Program-made: the position numbers and the translations under genes | Assembly: GCA_020847075.1 (NCBI GenBank) | Contig: JADLCS010000058.1 | Location: 1 to 64,000 of the forward strand | Direction: 5' to 3' | Origin: Gammaproteobacteria bacterium | GTDB lineage: Bacteria; Pseudomonadota; Gammaproteobacteria; SZUA-140 | Length of the DNA stretch: 64,000 nt | Notes under the pieces: generated by a model | What the model was told of the DNA's origin: nothing | What the model saw: the letters and a program-made list of their open reading frames with translations, nothing else | Databases searched by the model: none | In this document: piece by piece, positions 1 to 9,572 of the stretch | Layout: every line of letters starts with the position of its first letter | Position numbering within the stretch: position 1 is the first letter of the stretch

Positions 1-1
1 C

Positions 2-238
<237 letters not shown>

Positions 239-265
239 GGACCGCACGGGCATATGCATTGTGAT

Positions 266-297
266 GCAGGGAGCCGTGAGGCTCCCTGCGCATTTTC
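266..297 (+). terminator. Rho-independent terminator of rpoD
   Basis: A perfect 10-bp stem, GCAGGGAGCC at 266-275 and GGCTCCCTGC at 280-289, encloses the tetraloop GTGA. A short T-run (294-297) follows. It begins 28 bp after the rpoD stop codon and separates rpoD from the tRNA gene. Confidence 0.88.
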
Positions 298-380
298 ACC
301 GCCAGGCTTTCCCGGCGCCGGACTGTGGTGGACCTTCCGCGCCTCGTGTGGGTCCTGGTGTGAGTTCCGCCCTACTGCGT

Positions 381-386
381 TATACT
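381..386 (+). promoter_or_regulatory. -10 element of the tRNA-Ile promoter
   Basis: TATACT lies 12 bp before the first base of the mature tRNA, which suits a short 5' leader. No good -35 hexamer is visible 16-18 bp upstream, so only the -10 box is claimed. Confidence 0.45.
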
Positions 387-398
387 TGCGCGCATTCC

Positions 399-475
<77 letters not shown>

Positions 476-562
476 TATACTGGTCCAAGTACGTCCAGCA
501 ACATCCGCCACACCGCAGTAAACAAGGTATCTCTTCGTATTCTTCTCGCATTACCGTGCCGG

Positions 563-591
563 TTGATTCCCTTGTATCCGGGGGCGAGAAT
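563..591 (+). promoter_or_regulatory. Possible sigma-70 promoter for the small membrane protein
   Basis: TTGATT (563-568) is followed, after a 17-bp spacer, by GAGAAT (586-591). Each box matches the consensus at four of six positions. It lies about 50 bp before the chosen start codon of the small gene. Confidence 0.35.
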
Positions 592-641
592 AGGTGCCGC
601 TGAGGTACGGCAAGGCGGGGAACTGCCAGGCGGAGGGTCTT

Positions 642-782
642 ATGGGAATCTCGATCGGTATCGCGATACTTCTTTTCATTGTCATCGGCTTCGTCTTTTA
701 TCTGATCAAACTGAATCGGCGGGCGAAAAAGGAGCAGAGTGAGGTCGATCCCGACAAGCTGCGTAAGTGGGACGACGACTGA
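642..782 (+). CDS. Small single-pass membrane protein, function unknown
   Basis: This 46-residue protein starts at ATG 642, five bases after the Shine-Dalgarno-like GGAGG at 632-636. An upstream in-frame start at 594 would add 16 residues but has no ribosome binding site. Residues 2-21 form one hydrophobic helix (ISIGIAILLFIVIGFVFYLI). A basic stretch LNRRAKKEQ follows, so the C-terminus should face the cytoplasm. The tail is acidic and ends KWDDD. No known family is recognised. It stands alone between the tRNA and a long non-coding stretch. Confidence 0.6.
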   Translation: MGISIGIAILLFIVIGFVFYLIKLNRRAKKEQSEVDPDKLRKWDDD

Positions 783-1447
783 TATGTCTTGATATCTTTA
801 TATCTTTCGGGCGGGCAGCAACGACCCTGTAGGCCGGGCGGGGTTTGACGACGGAACTTTTTGTATCGATGGCTGGTCTATTGGATAGCTCTGTCAAGGT
901 CTGTCGATGACAGCTAAAGCCGATATGGATGTCGGCACCTTGGCAGGCTTCATATCCCAACCCCTCCGGATACCTGCATTGCCACGCCTGGGTGAACTGC
1001 GCGGCGCATCGAGGCGGTTCAGTGCGACCGCTGCGATATCCTTGCGATCAAATCTAAATAAAATCGTATAGACGGATTCGTGGCCATGCCCGCGAGGCAG
1101 AGATGAGGAGGTCTGACCGGGACTCCCTCTGAATCATTCTTTGTCCGAAGGCATGATGCTTCATCCTTGCTCGTCGTCCGTACTTCGGAACTAATCCTCT
1201 CCGTCCCCGTCAAATGGACAAGCCCCCTGCAAACCGCGTGCGCGCGGGATTTTCCTACATCAACAACAAATTGTAGGGTTTCAGAGATGACCGTCTGAGA
1301 CTTCTTAAGGTATAATCCGCGCTGTATCGAACTGCGCGAAAGGCTGATTCCCGATGGCGCGGTACGCGGGTAGGAATTCATGATAGGGATGTCATATCAT
1401 CTTGCGCCTCGGTCGATTCTGGTGCGCAAGTTGCTTAGATAATCCAT
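783..1447. other. Intergenic stretch of 665 bp without a convincing gene
   Basis: The open frames here (minus strand 706-960 and 1019-1381) lack ribosome binding sites and protein-like composition and are judged spurious. The stretch is more AT-rich than its surroundings around 1040-1080 and 1255-1320. Its only clear signal is a promoter at 1287-1316 that points into the giant lipoprotein gene. Confidence 0.6.
1287..1316 (+). promoter_or_regulatory. Sigma-70 promoter of the giant lipoprotein gene
   Basis: A perfect TATAAT (1311-1316) is preceded by ATGACC (1287-1292, four of six -35 matches) with an 18-bp spacer. The start would lie near 1323, giving a leader of about 125 bases before the ATG at 1448. 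Confidence 0.55.
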
Positions 1448-4400
1448 ATGAGCTTGCTGAGACCATTCCATACCCGTGTCATCGCGCTTGTCTTTACAGG
1501 CCTGCTGTTGTCGGCCTGTGAGGTCAACGAACCCTCCGAATCTGCCGTTCCGAACCTCGTCACCGGCATCGTGAGCGCGCCGAACGCGGACAGCCTGCGG
1601 TTTTCATCCGCCGGCACATTCGCCGATCCTTTCTCTCAACTGGCCGGCTGGCTGACGGGCACCGCGAATGCCGCCGTTACCGGCCTCGTTCCGGTCAGCG
1701 GGGCGACGGTGCAACTGGTCCGTCTCGACGGTCAGGGCAATATGGTTTCCGTCATCGCGACGACGACCAGCGCCGCCAACGGTTCCTACAGCTTCAATGA
1801 CACCCCCGTGCCGGACAGTACCCTCGCGGTGCGCGTGACCGGTCAGTCCGGCACCATGCGCGCCATCGTGACCGGGGCGGAGATCAATCTTTCCCCCGCG
1901 TCCGAGGCCGTCGTCGACAGCATCGTCCAGAGCCTGGGCGGAGGGGTGACGCTGTCCAATTTCGCGGTGGAAGAGGTTTCTGTGCTCGCCAGTCTGGTTG
2001 CGGGGCTGGATGTCGATCTCGACGGGTTGACCTTCGCCGAGGCCGTCGCCGCGATCCGGAACGCCTCCGCTCCCGTTCTGGGCACCCTGATCGCCGGATT
2101 TTCCAGCAGCGGGGTCGAAGGCGTGCTGCATAACAACCTGTATGGCGGGTTGCAGTTCGAGACGGAATTGAAAGATCCCTTCACTCTCGGCAGCGGTGAA
2201 GGCGGCATCGAGAATCATGCCCTGGGCGGTGGCTGGGGATATGGCGACGGCGGGGCTACCAGCGGGAGTCTGCTCTTCGGGACCCGTACGCGACATGATC
2301 TGACCAGCGTCCATGATCCGGAAAACGACGTGGGCGGTGTCGAGGGGGCGAGCCATGTCGTCACGGCGGAAGGTCAGGTCGTGGTGACGGATGCGGCTGG
2401 CAACGGCTCGGTGGGCGCCGTGACCTCCAATGGATCCCTGCTGATCTTCCCGGTGGAAACGAACGCCTCCGGCGGGATAGGCCGGGGGCTGATGCTCGCG
2501 GTCAAGCGTTCGGTCGATACGCTGGCGCTGAACAATACCGTACTCGATTCCTCCGGGGGGGGCGAGACCTTCTACAATCTGGTCAGACTGAAGGAAACCT
2601 TCTCCAGTCCGTTGTCCGGCGGGGGCGAGAATCTCGCGGCGCTCACGACGGAGAATGGATCGATGTCGTTCGACAGCGACGATCAGTTCATCGCCGGTGA
2701 AAATGTCTATGCGGCATTTTCCGCCGACGTGACCTCGACCGACCGGCTTGCCCTGGATCTCGACAGCGATACGGTGGTGCAGGACAGCCCGACCGTCGGG
2801 AGTTTCAACGGAATCTATCAAGTGATCATGGATGGCAGCCTGGTCATGCAGAATTCTTCCGGCAACTTCCTCGGCCAGGGATTTGCCAGTTCCGATGGAA
2901 GGCTGCTCGTCCTGTCGACGGCGACCGATCTGATGCAGATCGAGCTCGACGTCCTCGCCAACGACAGCGACCCCGATCTGGGCGACAAGCTTACCATCAC
3001 CGGGACCTCGTTGACCCAGCTCGGTGGCACGGTGACGGTCAACGCCGCCGGCAACAAGCTTTTGTATACCCCGCCGCGAAACACGCTCGGTACCGAGGTC
3101 TTCACCTATACGGTCAGCGACGGGACGACGACCAAGACGGGTAACGTCAGCTTTGTACTGGACAACACGAACAGCCCCCCGGTCGCGGTCGACGATTCCG
3201 GGCTCAGCGTCGCCATGGGCAGCGTCAACAATCTGCTCAATGTGCTCGCCAACGACAGCGACCCCGATCTCGGCGATGCCGTGACGATCAGTGCGGTCGG
3301 CACCCCTGATCAGGGGGGCACGGCATCGGTCAACGGTACGGGCACTGTCCTGTTATACACCCCGGCCGCCGGGCACAGCGGTAACGAGAGCTTCAGCTAT
3401 ACCATTACTGACGCCCTGGGACTCACCGCGACGGCAACCGTCACCGTCACGACGATCAGTACGGGTAATAACAGCGCCCCGACGGCGGTCGACGATACCG
3501 GACTCAGCGTCGGCAAGGACAGTCTCAACAACCCGATCAACGTGCTCGCCAACGACAGCGATCCCGATATCGGCGATACCCTGACCGTGACCGCGGCGGG
3601 GACCGTACAGGCGCCCACGGCTGGCGGTACCGTGACCGCCAACGGCGGCAATCTGCTCTATACGCCGGCGCCGGGATATACCGGCAACGAGAGCTTCAGT
3701 TACACCATCAGCGATGGCGTCGATACAGACACCGCGACAGTGACCATTACCGTCGTGGCCGCGGGCAATACCCCCCCCGCGGCGGTCGACGACGGCGGTA
3801 TCAGCGTCGCCATGGACAGCAGCAACAACACCCTCAACGTGCTCGCCAACGACAGCGATCCCGACATCGGGGATGCGTTGACGATCACCGCGGTCGGCAC
3901 GCCGACGCCGTCCGGCACCGTGACCATCAATGGCGGCAACAGCCTGCGATTTACTCCGACGCCCGGCTTCAGCGGCACGGTCGCTTTCGATTACACCATC
4001 AGCGATGGAATCGCCACGGACTCGGCCACGGTGACCGTGACCGTCCTCGGGGTCGACAATACGGCGCCGAAGGCCGAGGACGACGGTGGCGCCGGGGTGG
4101 AGATCAATGTCGCGACCGGCAGCAGCAATAATCCGCTCGATGTGCTCGCCAACGATCACGACGACGATGTCGGCGATACGTTGACCGTCACGGCGGTGAG
4201 CGCGGTCAGCGGCGCCGCCGGCGGTACGGTTACCATCAACGGCGCAGGACCGGGCAACAATCTGTTGTATACCCCTGCCGCCGCGGGGCCGGCGAGCTTC
4301 ACCTATACGGTCAGCGATGGCATCGCCACCGACACCGCGACGGTGACACTGAGCGTGGGCGGTAATGTCGCGCCGACGGCGGTGGCGGATACGTTCAGCG

Positions 4401-7400
4401 TGGCCGAGAACAGCAGCGGCAACGCGCTCGCCGTGCTGGCCAACGATCACGACGCCGATATCCCCGCGCAGACGCTGGCGATCAGCGCGGTCGGCAATCC
4501 GTCCGCCAATGGCGGCACGGTGACGATCAACGGCGCCACGATCACCTATACCCCGGCCGCCAATTACAGCGGCGCCGACAGCTTTACCTATACGGTGAGC
4601 GACGGTGCCGGTGGATCCAATACTGCTTCGGTCACGGTCACGGTGCGTCCGGCGAATACGGCGCCGGTCGCGAACAACGACAGCATCGCCGTCACCCTCG
4701 ACAGCAGCAACAATCCGCTGGCCGTACTGGCCAACGACAGGGACGCCGATGTCGTCGATGTCCTGATCATCACGCAGGCCTCGATCACGACCCCGCTCGC
4801 CGGCGGCGGCACGGTCAACATCAATGGCGGCAATGATGGTCTGATCTACACGCCGGCGACCGGCGCGACCGGTACCGAGGTGATCACCTATACGATCAGC
4901 GACGGTACGGCCACCGCCACGGCGACCGTGACCCTGACGGTCGGCAACAGCGCCCCGGTCGCGGCGGCCGACGCCTACAACGTGCTGACGGACAGCAGCG
5001 GCAACACGCTGGATGTGCTTGCCAACGACAGCGACGCCGACGCGCCGCTCCAGACACTGGTCATCAGCGCCGCCGATGCGACCTCGGCGCAGGGCGGAAC
5101 GATCACGAACAATGGGGTCAGCCTGACGTATACCCCGGCACCTGCTTTCGCCGGCAGCGACAGCTTCGGTTACACCGTCAGTGACGGCGTCACCACGGCC
5201 CTGGCGACCGTGACGGTGACGGTGGGGGCCAACGCGGCGCCAGCACCGGTCGATGATGCCTTTACGGTGTCGGTGAACAGCAGCGGCAACGCGCTGGATG
5301 TCCTCTCCAATGACGGCGATCCGGACGTGCCGGCGCAGCCGCTGACGATCACGGCCGCCAGTATAACCACTCCGCTGGGCGCCGGCGGCAGCGTCACCAT
5401 CAACGGCACCAATGACGGCCTCGTCTATACGCCGGCGGCCGGCGCGACCGGCACCGAGGTGATCGGCTATACGGTCAGCGACGGTACCCTGACCGCGGAT
5501 GCGACGGTCACCGTCACCGTCGCGGCCAATACGGCGCCGAGCGCCGTCAACGACAGCTTCAGCGTCGGCCGGGACAGCACGGGCAATACCCTGAACGTAC
5601 TGGGCAACGACAGCGATCCCGACGCAGGCGACACCTTGACGATCTCCGCGGTGGGGAGCGCCAGCAACGGCGGATCGGTGACGAATAACGGGACCAGCCT
5701 GAATTACACCCCGGCGGCGGGATACACCGGTTCCGAGACCTTCACCTATACGGTCAGTGACGGCACCGGTACGGATACGGCGACCGTGACCATGACCGTG
5801 ATCGCGCCGATCAACACTGCCCCGGTCGCGAACGACGACGACAATTCCACCAACTTCACCGGTTTCAGTGTCGCCATGGGCAGCAGCGGCAACCCGCTCG
5901 ACGTGCTGGCCAACGACAGCGATCCCGATGTGGGCCAGACACTGGCGATCACCGCGGTCGGTACACCCGCGCCCTCCGGTTCGGTGACGATCAACGGCGG
6001 CAGCAGTCTGCTCTTCACCCCGGCGCCGGGTTTCAGCGGTAATGCCAGCTTCACCTACACGGTCAGTGACGGCAGCGGTGGAACGGATACCGCGACGGTG
6101 ACGGTGACGGTGATCGGCATCGGCAATACCACGCCCGACGCCGTCGACGACAGCGGCATCAACGTGGCCACCAACAGCTCGGGCCATACGCTGAACGTCC
6201 TCGCCAATGACAGCGATCCCGATCTCGGCGACACGCTGACCATCACGGCGGTGGGCGCCGCCAGCAACGGCGGCACGGTGACCAACAACGGCACCAGCCT
6301 GGGCTATACGCCGGCGAGCGCCTTCAGCGGTACCGAGACCTTTACCTATACCGTCAGCGACGGCGCCGGCGCGACGGATACCGCGACGGTCACGGTCACG
6401 GTGGGCGGCAACGTGGCCCCGACGGCCGTGGACGACTCCGGCCTGAGCGTGAGCGAAAACAGCCTCAACAATATTCTCGAGGTGCTCGCCAACGATAGCG
6501 ACGCCGATCTCCCGGCGCAGACGCTGACGATCACGGGAGTCGGCGCGACGAGCGCGGGTGGCCTGGTGACGCCCAACGGGAATAACCTCATCTATACTCC
6601 TGCGGTCGGTTACAGTGGCACCGAGAGCTTCACCTATACCGTCAGCGACGGCAACGGCGGAACGGACACGGCGACCGTAACGGTAACCGTGGTGGGCGCC
6701 AATACCGCGCCCAACGCGGTCAATGATCCCGGTTTCAACGTCCGGCAGAACAGCAGCGGCAACGTGCTGAACGTGCTGGCGAACGACAGCGACCCCGATA
6801 TCGGCGACACGCTGACCATCACGGCGGTGGGCGCCACCAGCAACGGCGGCACGGTGACCAACAACGGTACCAGTCTGAGCTACGCGCCGGCGGCGGCCTA
6901 TCTCGGCCCGGAAAGCTTTACTTATACGGTCAGCGACGGCATGGCCACTGCCACCGCGACGGTCACCGTGACTGTGGTGACGGGCAATACGGCCCCGCTA
7001 GCAGTCAACGACGGCGGATTCAACGTCGGTATGGGCTCGATCTCCAATCCGCTCGATGTGCTGGCGAACGACAGCGACCCCGACGTTGGCGACACGCTGA
7101 CCATCACGGCGGTGGGTGCCACCAGCAACGGCGGCACGGTGACCAACAACGGCACCAGCCTGAGCTATTCCCCCGCGTCCGGGTTCAACGGCAGCGAGAG
7201 CTTCGGTTACACCATCAGCGACGGCGTCGCGACCGCGACCGCGACGGTGACGGTGAACGTGATCGCGGCCAATACCCCGCCGACGGCGACCGGCGACACC
7301 CTCAGCGTGCGCGTGAACAGCAGCGGCAACGTGCTGAACGTGCTGGCGAACGACAGCGACCCCGACGTCGGCGACACGCTGACCATCACGGCGGTCGGCG

Positions 7401-8092
7401 CGGCCAGCAACGGCGGCACGGTGACCAACAACGGCACCAGCCTCGGCTACACCCCTGCCTCAGGCTATACCGGCAACGAGACCTTCAGCTATACGATCAC
7501 CGACGGCAAGGTGACCGCGACCGCCGCGGTGACGGTCAATGTCACCGCGGGCAATACCGCCCCCGCGGTGGCCGACGATACGAACTGGCATGTGATCATG
7601 CCGACGGGGGATGTCCTGGCGACGAATCTCGCCAACCGCGAGATCGGCGTAGCCATCCGTCGGGCGAGCGGCGCCGGCAACGGCACCGTGAGTGGCAGGT
7701 ATAACGTGGTCCAGCATGCCGGTTATCTCACCGGCGGCGCGGCAACGATCGGTGTCGGTTATCAGTTCGGCAGTCTGACCTTCAACGGCAGCGGCGGGAT
7801 CTCCGCGGGAAGCCTGCTCGTTAAACGGGCGACCCTCGATATCGATGCGGCCAGGAGCGGCACGGCGGTGGCCGTGAACACCGTTCCCACCGCGACGCAA
7901 AACTCGGGCAGCGGTTCTTACAGTGTGGCCTCGAACGGGACCATGACGCTTAGCCTGAATACCGGAGGGGCGATCGTGACGGGCAGTGGCGCGGTCAGCG
8001 CGGACGGGGAGCTCGTCGCCCTCACGATCCGTGTCACCGAAGGGGGCAACGATACCGGGCGCGGTCTACTGTTCCTGGTGCGGCAGCCTTGA
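1448..8092 (+). CDS. Giant lipoprotein with 16 Ig-like (cadherin-like) tandem repeats
   Basis: This 2,214-residue protein is probably a surface or periplasmic adhesin-like lipoprotein. The N-terminus has a basic start, a hydrophobic core and the lipobox LLSAC with Cys24. The +2 residue is Glu, not the inner-membrane retention signal Asp, so outer-membrane sorting is expected. Residues about 75-125 resemble a carboxypeptidase-regulatory-like fold (SGATVQL, NGSYSF). Residues about 210-497 form a glycine-rich beta domain. Sixteen repeats of about 95 residues run from about 498 to 2035, each with N(T/S)APVAVDD, LNVLANDSDPD, YTPA and FTYTVSDG motifs. These belong to the tandem-95/cadherin-like class. 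The C-terminal 180 residues resemble the domain before the repeats. No type I secretion signal or RTX motif is seen. It stands alone, with its own promoter. Ligand and role are unknown. Confidence 0.9.
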   Translation: MSLLRPFHTRVIALVFTGLLLSACEVNEPSESAVPNLVTGIVSAPNADSLRFSSAGTFADPFSQLAGWLTGTANAAVTGLVPVSGATVQLVRLDGQGNMVSVIATTTSAANGSYSFNDTPVPDSTLAVRVTGQSGTMRAIVTGAEINLSPASEAVVDSIVQSLGGGVTLSNFAVEEVSVLASLVAGLDVDLDGLTFAEAVAAIRNASAPVLGTLIAGFSSSGVEGVLHNNLYGGLQFETELKDPFTLGSGEGGIENHALGGGWGYGDGGATSGSLLFGTRTRHDLTSVHDPENDVGGVEGASHVVTAEGQVVVTDAAGNGSVGAVTSNGSLLIFPVETNASGGIGRGLMLAVKRSVDTLALNNTVLDSSGGGETFYNLVRLKETFSSPLSGGGENLAALTTENGSMSFDSDDQFIAGENVYAAFSADVTSTDRLALDLDSDTVVQDSPTVGSFNGIYQVIMDGSLVMQNSSGNFLGQGFASSDGRLLVLSTATDLMQIELDVLANDSDPDLGDKLTITGTSLTQLGGTVTVNAAGNKLLYTPPRNTLGTEVFTYTVSDGTTTKTGNVSFVLDNTNSPPVAVDDSGLSVAMGSVNNLLNVLANDSDPDLGDAVTISAVGTPDQGGTASVNGTGTVLLYTPAAGHSGNESFSYTITDALGLTATATVTVTTISTGNNSAPTAVDDTGLSVGKDSLNNPINVLANDSDPDIGDTLTVTAAGTVQAPTAGGTVTANGGNLLYTPAPGYTGNESFSYTISDGVDTDTATVTITVVAAGNTPPAAVDDGGISVAMDSSNNTLNVLANDSDPDIGDALTITAVGTPTPSGTVTINGGNSLRFTPTPGFSGTVAFDYTISDGIATDSATVTVTVLGVDNTAPKAEDDGGAGVEINVATGSSNNPLDVLANDHDDDVGDTLTVTAVSAVSGAAGGTVTINGAGPGNNLLYTPAAAGPASFTYTVSDGIATDTATVTLSVGGNVAPTAVADTFSVAENSSGNALAVLANDHDADIPAQTLAISAVGNPSANGGTVTINGATITYTPAANYSGADSFTYTVSDGAGGSNTASVTVTVRPANTAPVANNDSIAVTLDSSNNPLAVLANDRDADVVDVLIITQASITTPLAGGGTVNINGGNDGLIYTPATGATGTEVITYTISDGTATATATVTLTVGNSAPVAAADAYNVLTDSSGNTLDVLANDSDADAPLQTLVISAADATSAQGGTITNNGVSLTYTPAPAFAGSDSFGYTVSDGVTTALATVTVTVGANAAPAPVDDAFTVSVNSSGNALDVLSNDGDPDVPAQPLTITAASITTPLGAGGSVTINGTNDGLVYTPAAGATGTEVIGYTVSDGTLTADATVTVTVAANTAPSAVNDSFSVGRDSTGNTLNVLGNDSDPDAGDTLTISAVGSASNGGSVTNNGTSLNYTPAAGYTGSETFTYTVSDGTGTDTATVTMTVIAPINTAPVANDDDNSTNFTGFSVAMGSSGNPLDVLANDSDPDVGQTLAITAVGTPAPSGSVTINGGSSLLFTPAPGFSGNASFTYTVSDGSGGTDTATVTVTVIGIGNTTPDAVDDSGINVATNSSGHTLNVLANDSDPDLGDTLTITAVGAASNGGTVTNNGTSLGYTPASAFSGTETFTYTVSDGAGATDTATVTVTVGGNVAPTAVDDSGLSVSENSLNNILEVLANDSDADLPAQTLTITGVGATSAGGLVTPNGNNLIYTPAVGYSGTESFTYTVSDGNGGTDTATVTVTVVGANTAPNAVNDPGFNVRQNSSGNVLNVLANDSDPDIGDTLTITAVGATSNGGTVTNNGTSLSYAPAAAYLGPESFTYTVSDGMATATATVTVTVVTGNTAPLAVNDGGFNVGMGSISNPLDVLANDSDPDVGDTLTITAVGATSNGGTVTNNGTSLSYSPASGFNGSESFGYTISDGVATATATVTVNVIAANTPPTATGDTLSVRVNSSGNVLNVLANDSDPDVGDTLTITAVGAASNGGTVTNNGTSLGYTPASGYTGNETFSYTITDGKVTATAAVTVNVTAGNTAPAVADDTNWHVIMPTGDVLATNLANREIGVAIRRASGAGNGTVSGRYNVVQHAGYLTGGAATIGVGYQFGSLTFNGSGGISAGSLLVKRATLDIDAARSGTAVAVNTVPTATQNSGSGSYSVASNGTMTLSLNTGGAIVTGSGAVSADGELVALTIRVTEGGNDTGRGLLFLVRQP
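2941..7554 (+). repeat. Array of 16 coding repeats of about 285 bp
   Basis: Sixteen tandem units encode the Ig-like domains of the giant lipoprotein. Most units are diverged at DNA level. Units 12, 14, 15 and 16 share a 72-bp core at 6230-6301, 6806-6877, 7091-7162 and 7373-7444; by eye 6230 differs from 7091 at 2 of 72 bases and from 7373 at 3 of 72. Units 14 and 16 match over 129 bp (6749-6877 and 7316-7444) with about 8 differences. The 3' end has therefore expanded or been homogenised recently. Confidence 0.9.
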
Positions 8093-8179
8093 TCCGGGCG
8101 ACGGGTGGACGATGAGGAGTGACGGGCCGTAACCTTTTGCCCATCACCCATCACCCATCACCCATCACCCATCACCCAA
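8093..8179. repeat. Short intergenic gap with a heptamer array (CCCATCA)5
   Basis: Five exact copies of CCCATCA plus a partial copy fill 8140-8178. A G-rich degenerate counterpart (ACGGGTGG, GATGAGGAGTGACGGG) lies at 8099-8126, so the RNA could fold into an imperfect hairpin. The gap separates two convergent genes and may act as a two-way terminator. Related elements lie at 10820-10963 and 22853-22906. Confidence 0.75.
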
Positions 8180-9400
8180 TTACTCTTCGTCGTCCACCGG
8201 CTGCGGATCCGCGCTGAGCACCGCGCGCGCGGCCTGGCGGGCACGGCCGTGCCGGATCGGCGCCTTGAGGTCGGTCAGCACGTCTTCCAGAGCCCCGAGG
8301 CAGAACAGCACGTTGCGCGCGTTGCAGGCATGGCCCATCAGGCCGATGCGCCAGATCTTGCCCGCCATGGCGCCGAGTCCGGCGCCGATCTCCAGATCGT
8401 ATTCACCGAGCAGTTGCGCGCGCACCACCGCGTCGTCGACGCCTTCCGGGATGCGCACCGCGTTCAATTGCGGCAGACGCTCGCCTTCCGGCACCGCGAG
8501 CTCCAGCCCCATGGCCTCGAGGCCGGCGCGCAGTGCGCGATGGTAATGCAGGTGGCGTGCCCAGGAGAGACCGATGGTTTCCTCGTGCAGGATCACCAGC
8601 GCCTCGTGCAGGGCGTATAGCGTATTGACCGGGGCGGTGTGATGGTAAGTCCGCTTGCCGTCGCCACCCCAGTACGACATGACCAGATTCAGGTCCAGGA
8701 ACCAGCTCTGTACCGGCCGCTTGCGCTGCTTGATGACCTCCTGCGCGCGCGCGCTGAAGGTGACCGGCGACAGGCCCGGGACGCAGGACAGACATTTCTG
8801 CGTGCCGGAATAGACCGCGTCGAGCTGCCAGTCGTCCACCAGCAACGGGATTCCCGCGAGTGAGGTGACCGTGTCGACGATGGTGAGACAGCCGTGCCTG
8901 TGGGCCAGGTCGGAGAGCAGCTTGGCGTCGGAGCGTGCGCCGGTCGACGTCTCCGCGTGGACGAAGGCGAGGATCTTCGCGTCCGGGTTGGTCTTCAGCG
9001 CCTGTTCCACCTTGGCGGGATCGACGGCGCGGCCCCAGGTATCCTCGACCATCACCGGCACACCGCCGCAGCGCAGCACGTTTTCCTTCATGCGTCCGCC
9101 GAACACGCCGTTCTGGCACACGATGACCTTGTCGCCGGGCTCGACCAGATTGACGAAACAGGTCTCCATTCCCGCCGAGCCGGGGGCCGACACCGGAAAC
9201 GTCAACGCGTTCTTGGTCTGGAAGGCGTACTGCAGCAGCGCCTTGATCTCTTCCATCATGGTGACGAACGCCGGATCGAGGTGACCGATGGTCGGCCGCG
9301 CCATGGCGGCGAGGACACGCGGATTGACGTCGGAGGGACCTGGGCCCATCAGCGTGCGCTGGGGCGGATAGAAGGATCTGAATTTCATCGTCTGCCTCAT
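8180..9400 (-). CDS. Alanine/serine-glyoxylate aminotransferase (class V, PLP)
   Basis: This 406-residue fold-type I PLP enzyme moves an amino group to glyoxylate, giving glycine, with alanine or serine as likely donor. It begins near FRSFYPPQRTLMGPGPSDVNPRVL, the AGXT family signature. The motifs SAPGSAGMETCFVN, HAETSTGA and SGTQKCLSCVPGLSP are present, and the Lys of SGTQK is the expected Schiff-base residue. Length fits the family (about 380-400). ATG at 9388 is an alternative start that removes four residues. It lies 172 bp downstream of glcF on the same strand, so it probably disposes of the glyoxylate made by glycolate oxidase. The amino donor cannot be told from sequence. Confidence 0.9.
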   Translation of the reverse strand: MRQTMKFRSFYPPQRTLMGPGPSDVNPRVLAAMARPTIGHLDPAFVTMMEEIKALLQYAFQTKNALTFPVSAPGSAGMETCFVNLVEPGDKVIVCQNGVFGGRMKENVLRCGGVPVMVEDTWGRAVDPAKVEQALKTNPDAKILAFVHAETSTGARSDAKLLSDLAHRHGCLTIVDTVTSLAGIPLLVDDWQLDAVYSGTQKCLSCVPGLSPVTFSARAQEVIKQRKRPVQSWFLDLNLVMSYWGGDGKRTYHHTAPVNTLYALHEALVILHEETIGLSWARHLHYHRALRAGLEAMGLELAVPEGERLPQLNAVRIPEGVDDAVVRAQLLGEYDLEIGAGLGAMAGKIWRIGLMGHACNARNVLFCLGALEDVLTDLKAPIRHGRARQAARAVLSADPQPVDDEE

Positions 9401-9572
9401 AGTTCGTTGTATGGATGTCCTTGCCAGCCACGGGGACGGGAGTTCTGGTGCGGGAGGGTGACCAGGATTCGCTACGGGATCCCCGGACGGATCGTGTCCA
9501 AAAGCATAAGGGAAACGACCCCGTTTTTCATCCGCGCGGATCGTGGGGGATCGCCCCGATGATCAGGGCCGA

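Noticed and set aside
1019..1381. A 120-codon minus-strand frame in the gap before the giant gene
   Set aside because: No ribosome binding site, no recognisable protein pattern, and it covers the plus-strand promoter.
3353..6187. A 944-codon open frame on the minus strand inside the giant lipoprotein gene
   Set aside because: It is a shadow of the GC-rich plus-strand repeats: composition is Arg/Gly/His-rich and no ribosome site precedes it. The plus frame has clear Ig-like repeats.
8140..8178. Regular heptamer array as a CRISPR-like feature
   Set aside because: Units are contiguous without spacers; it is a simple-sequence repeat.
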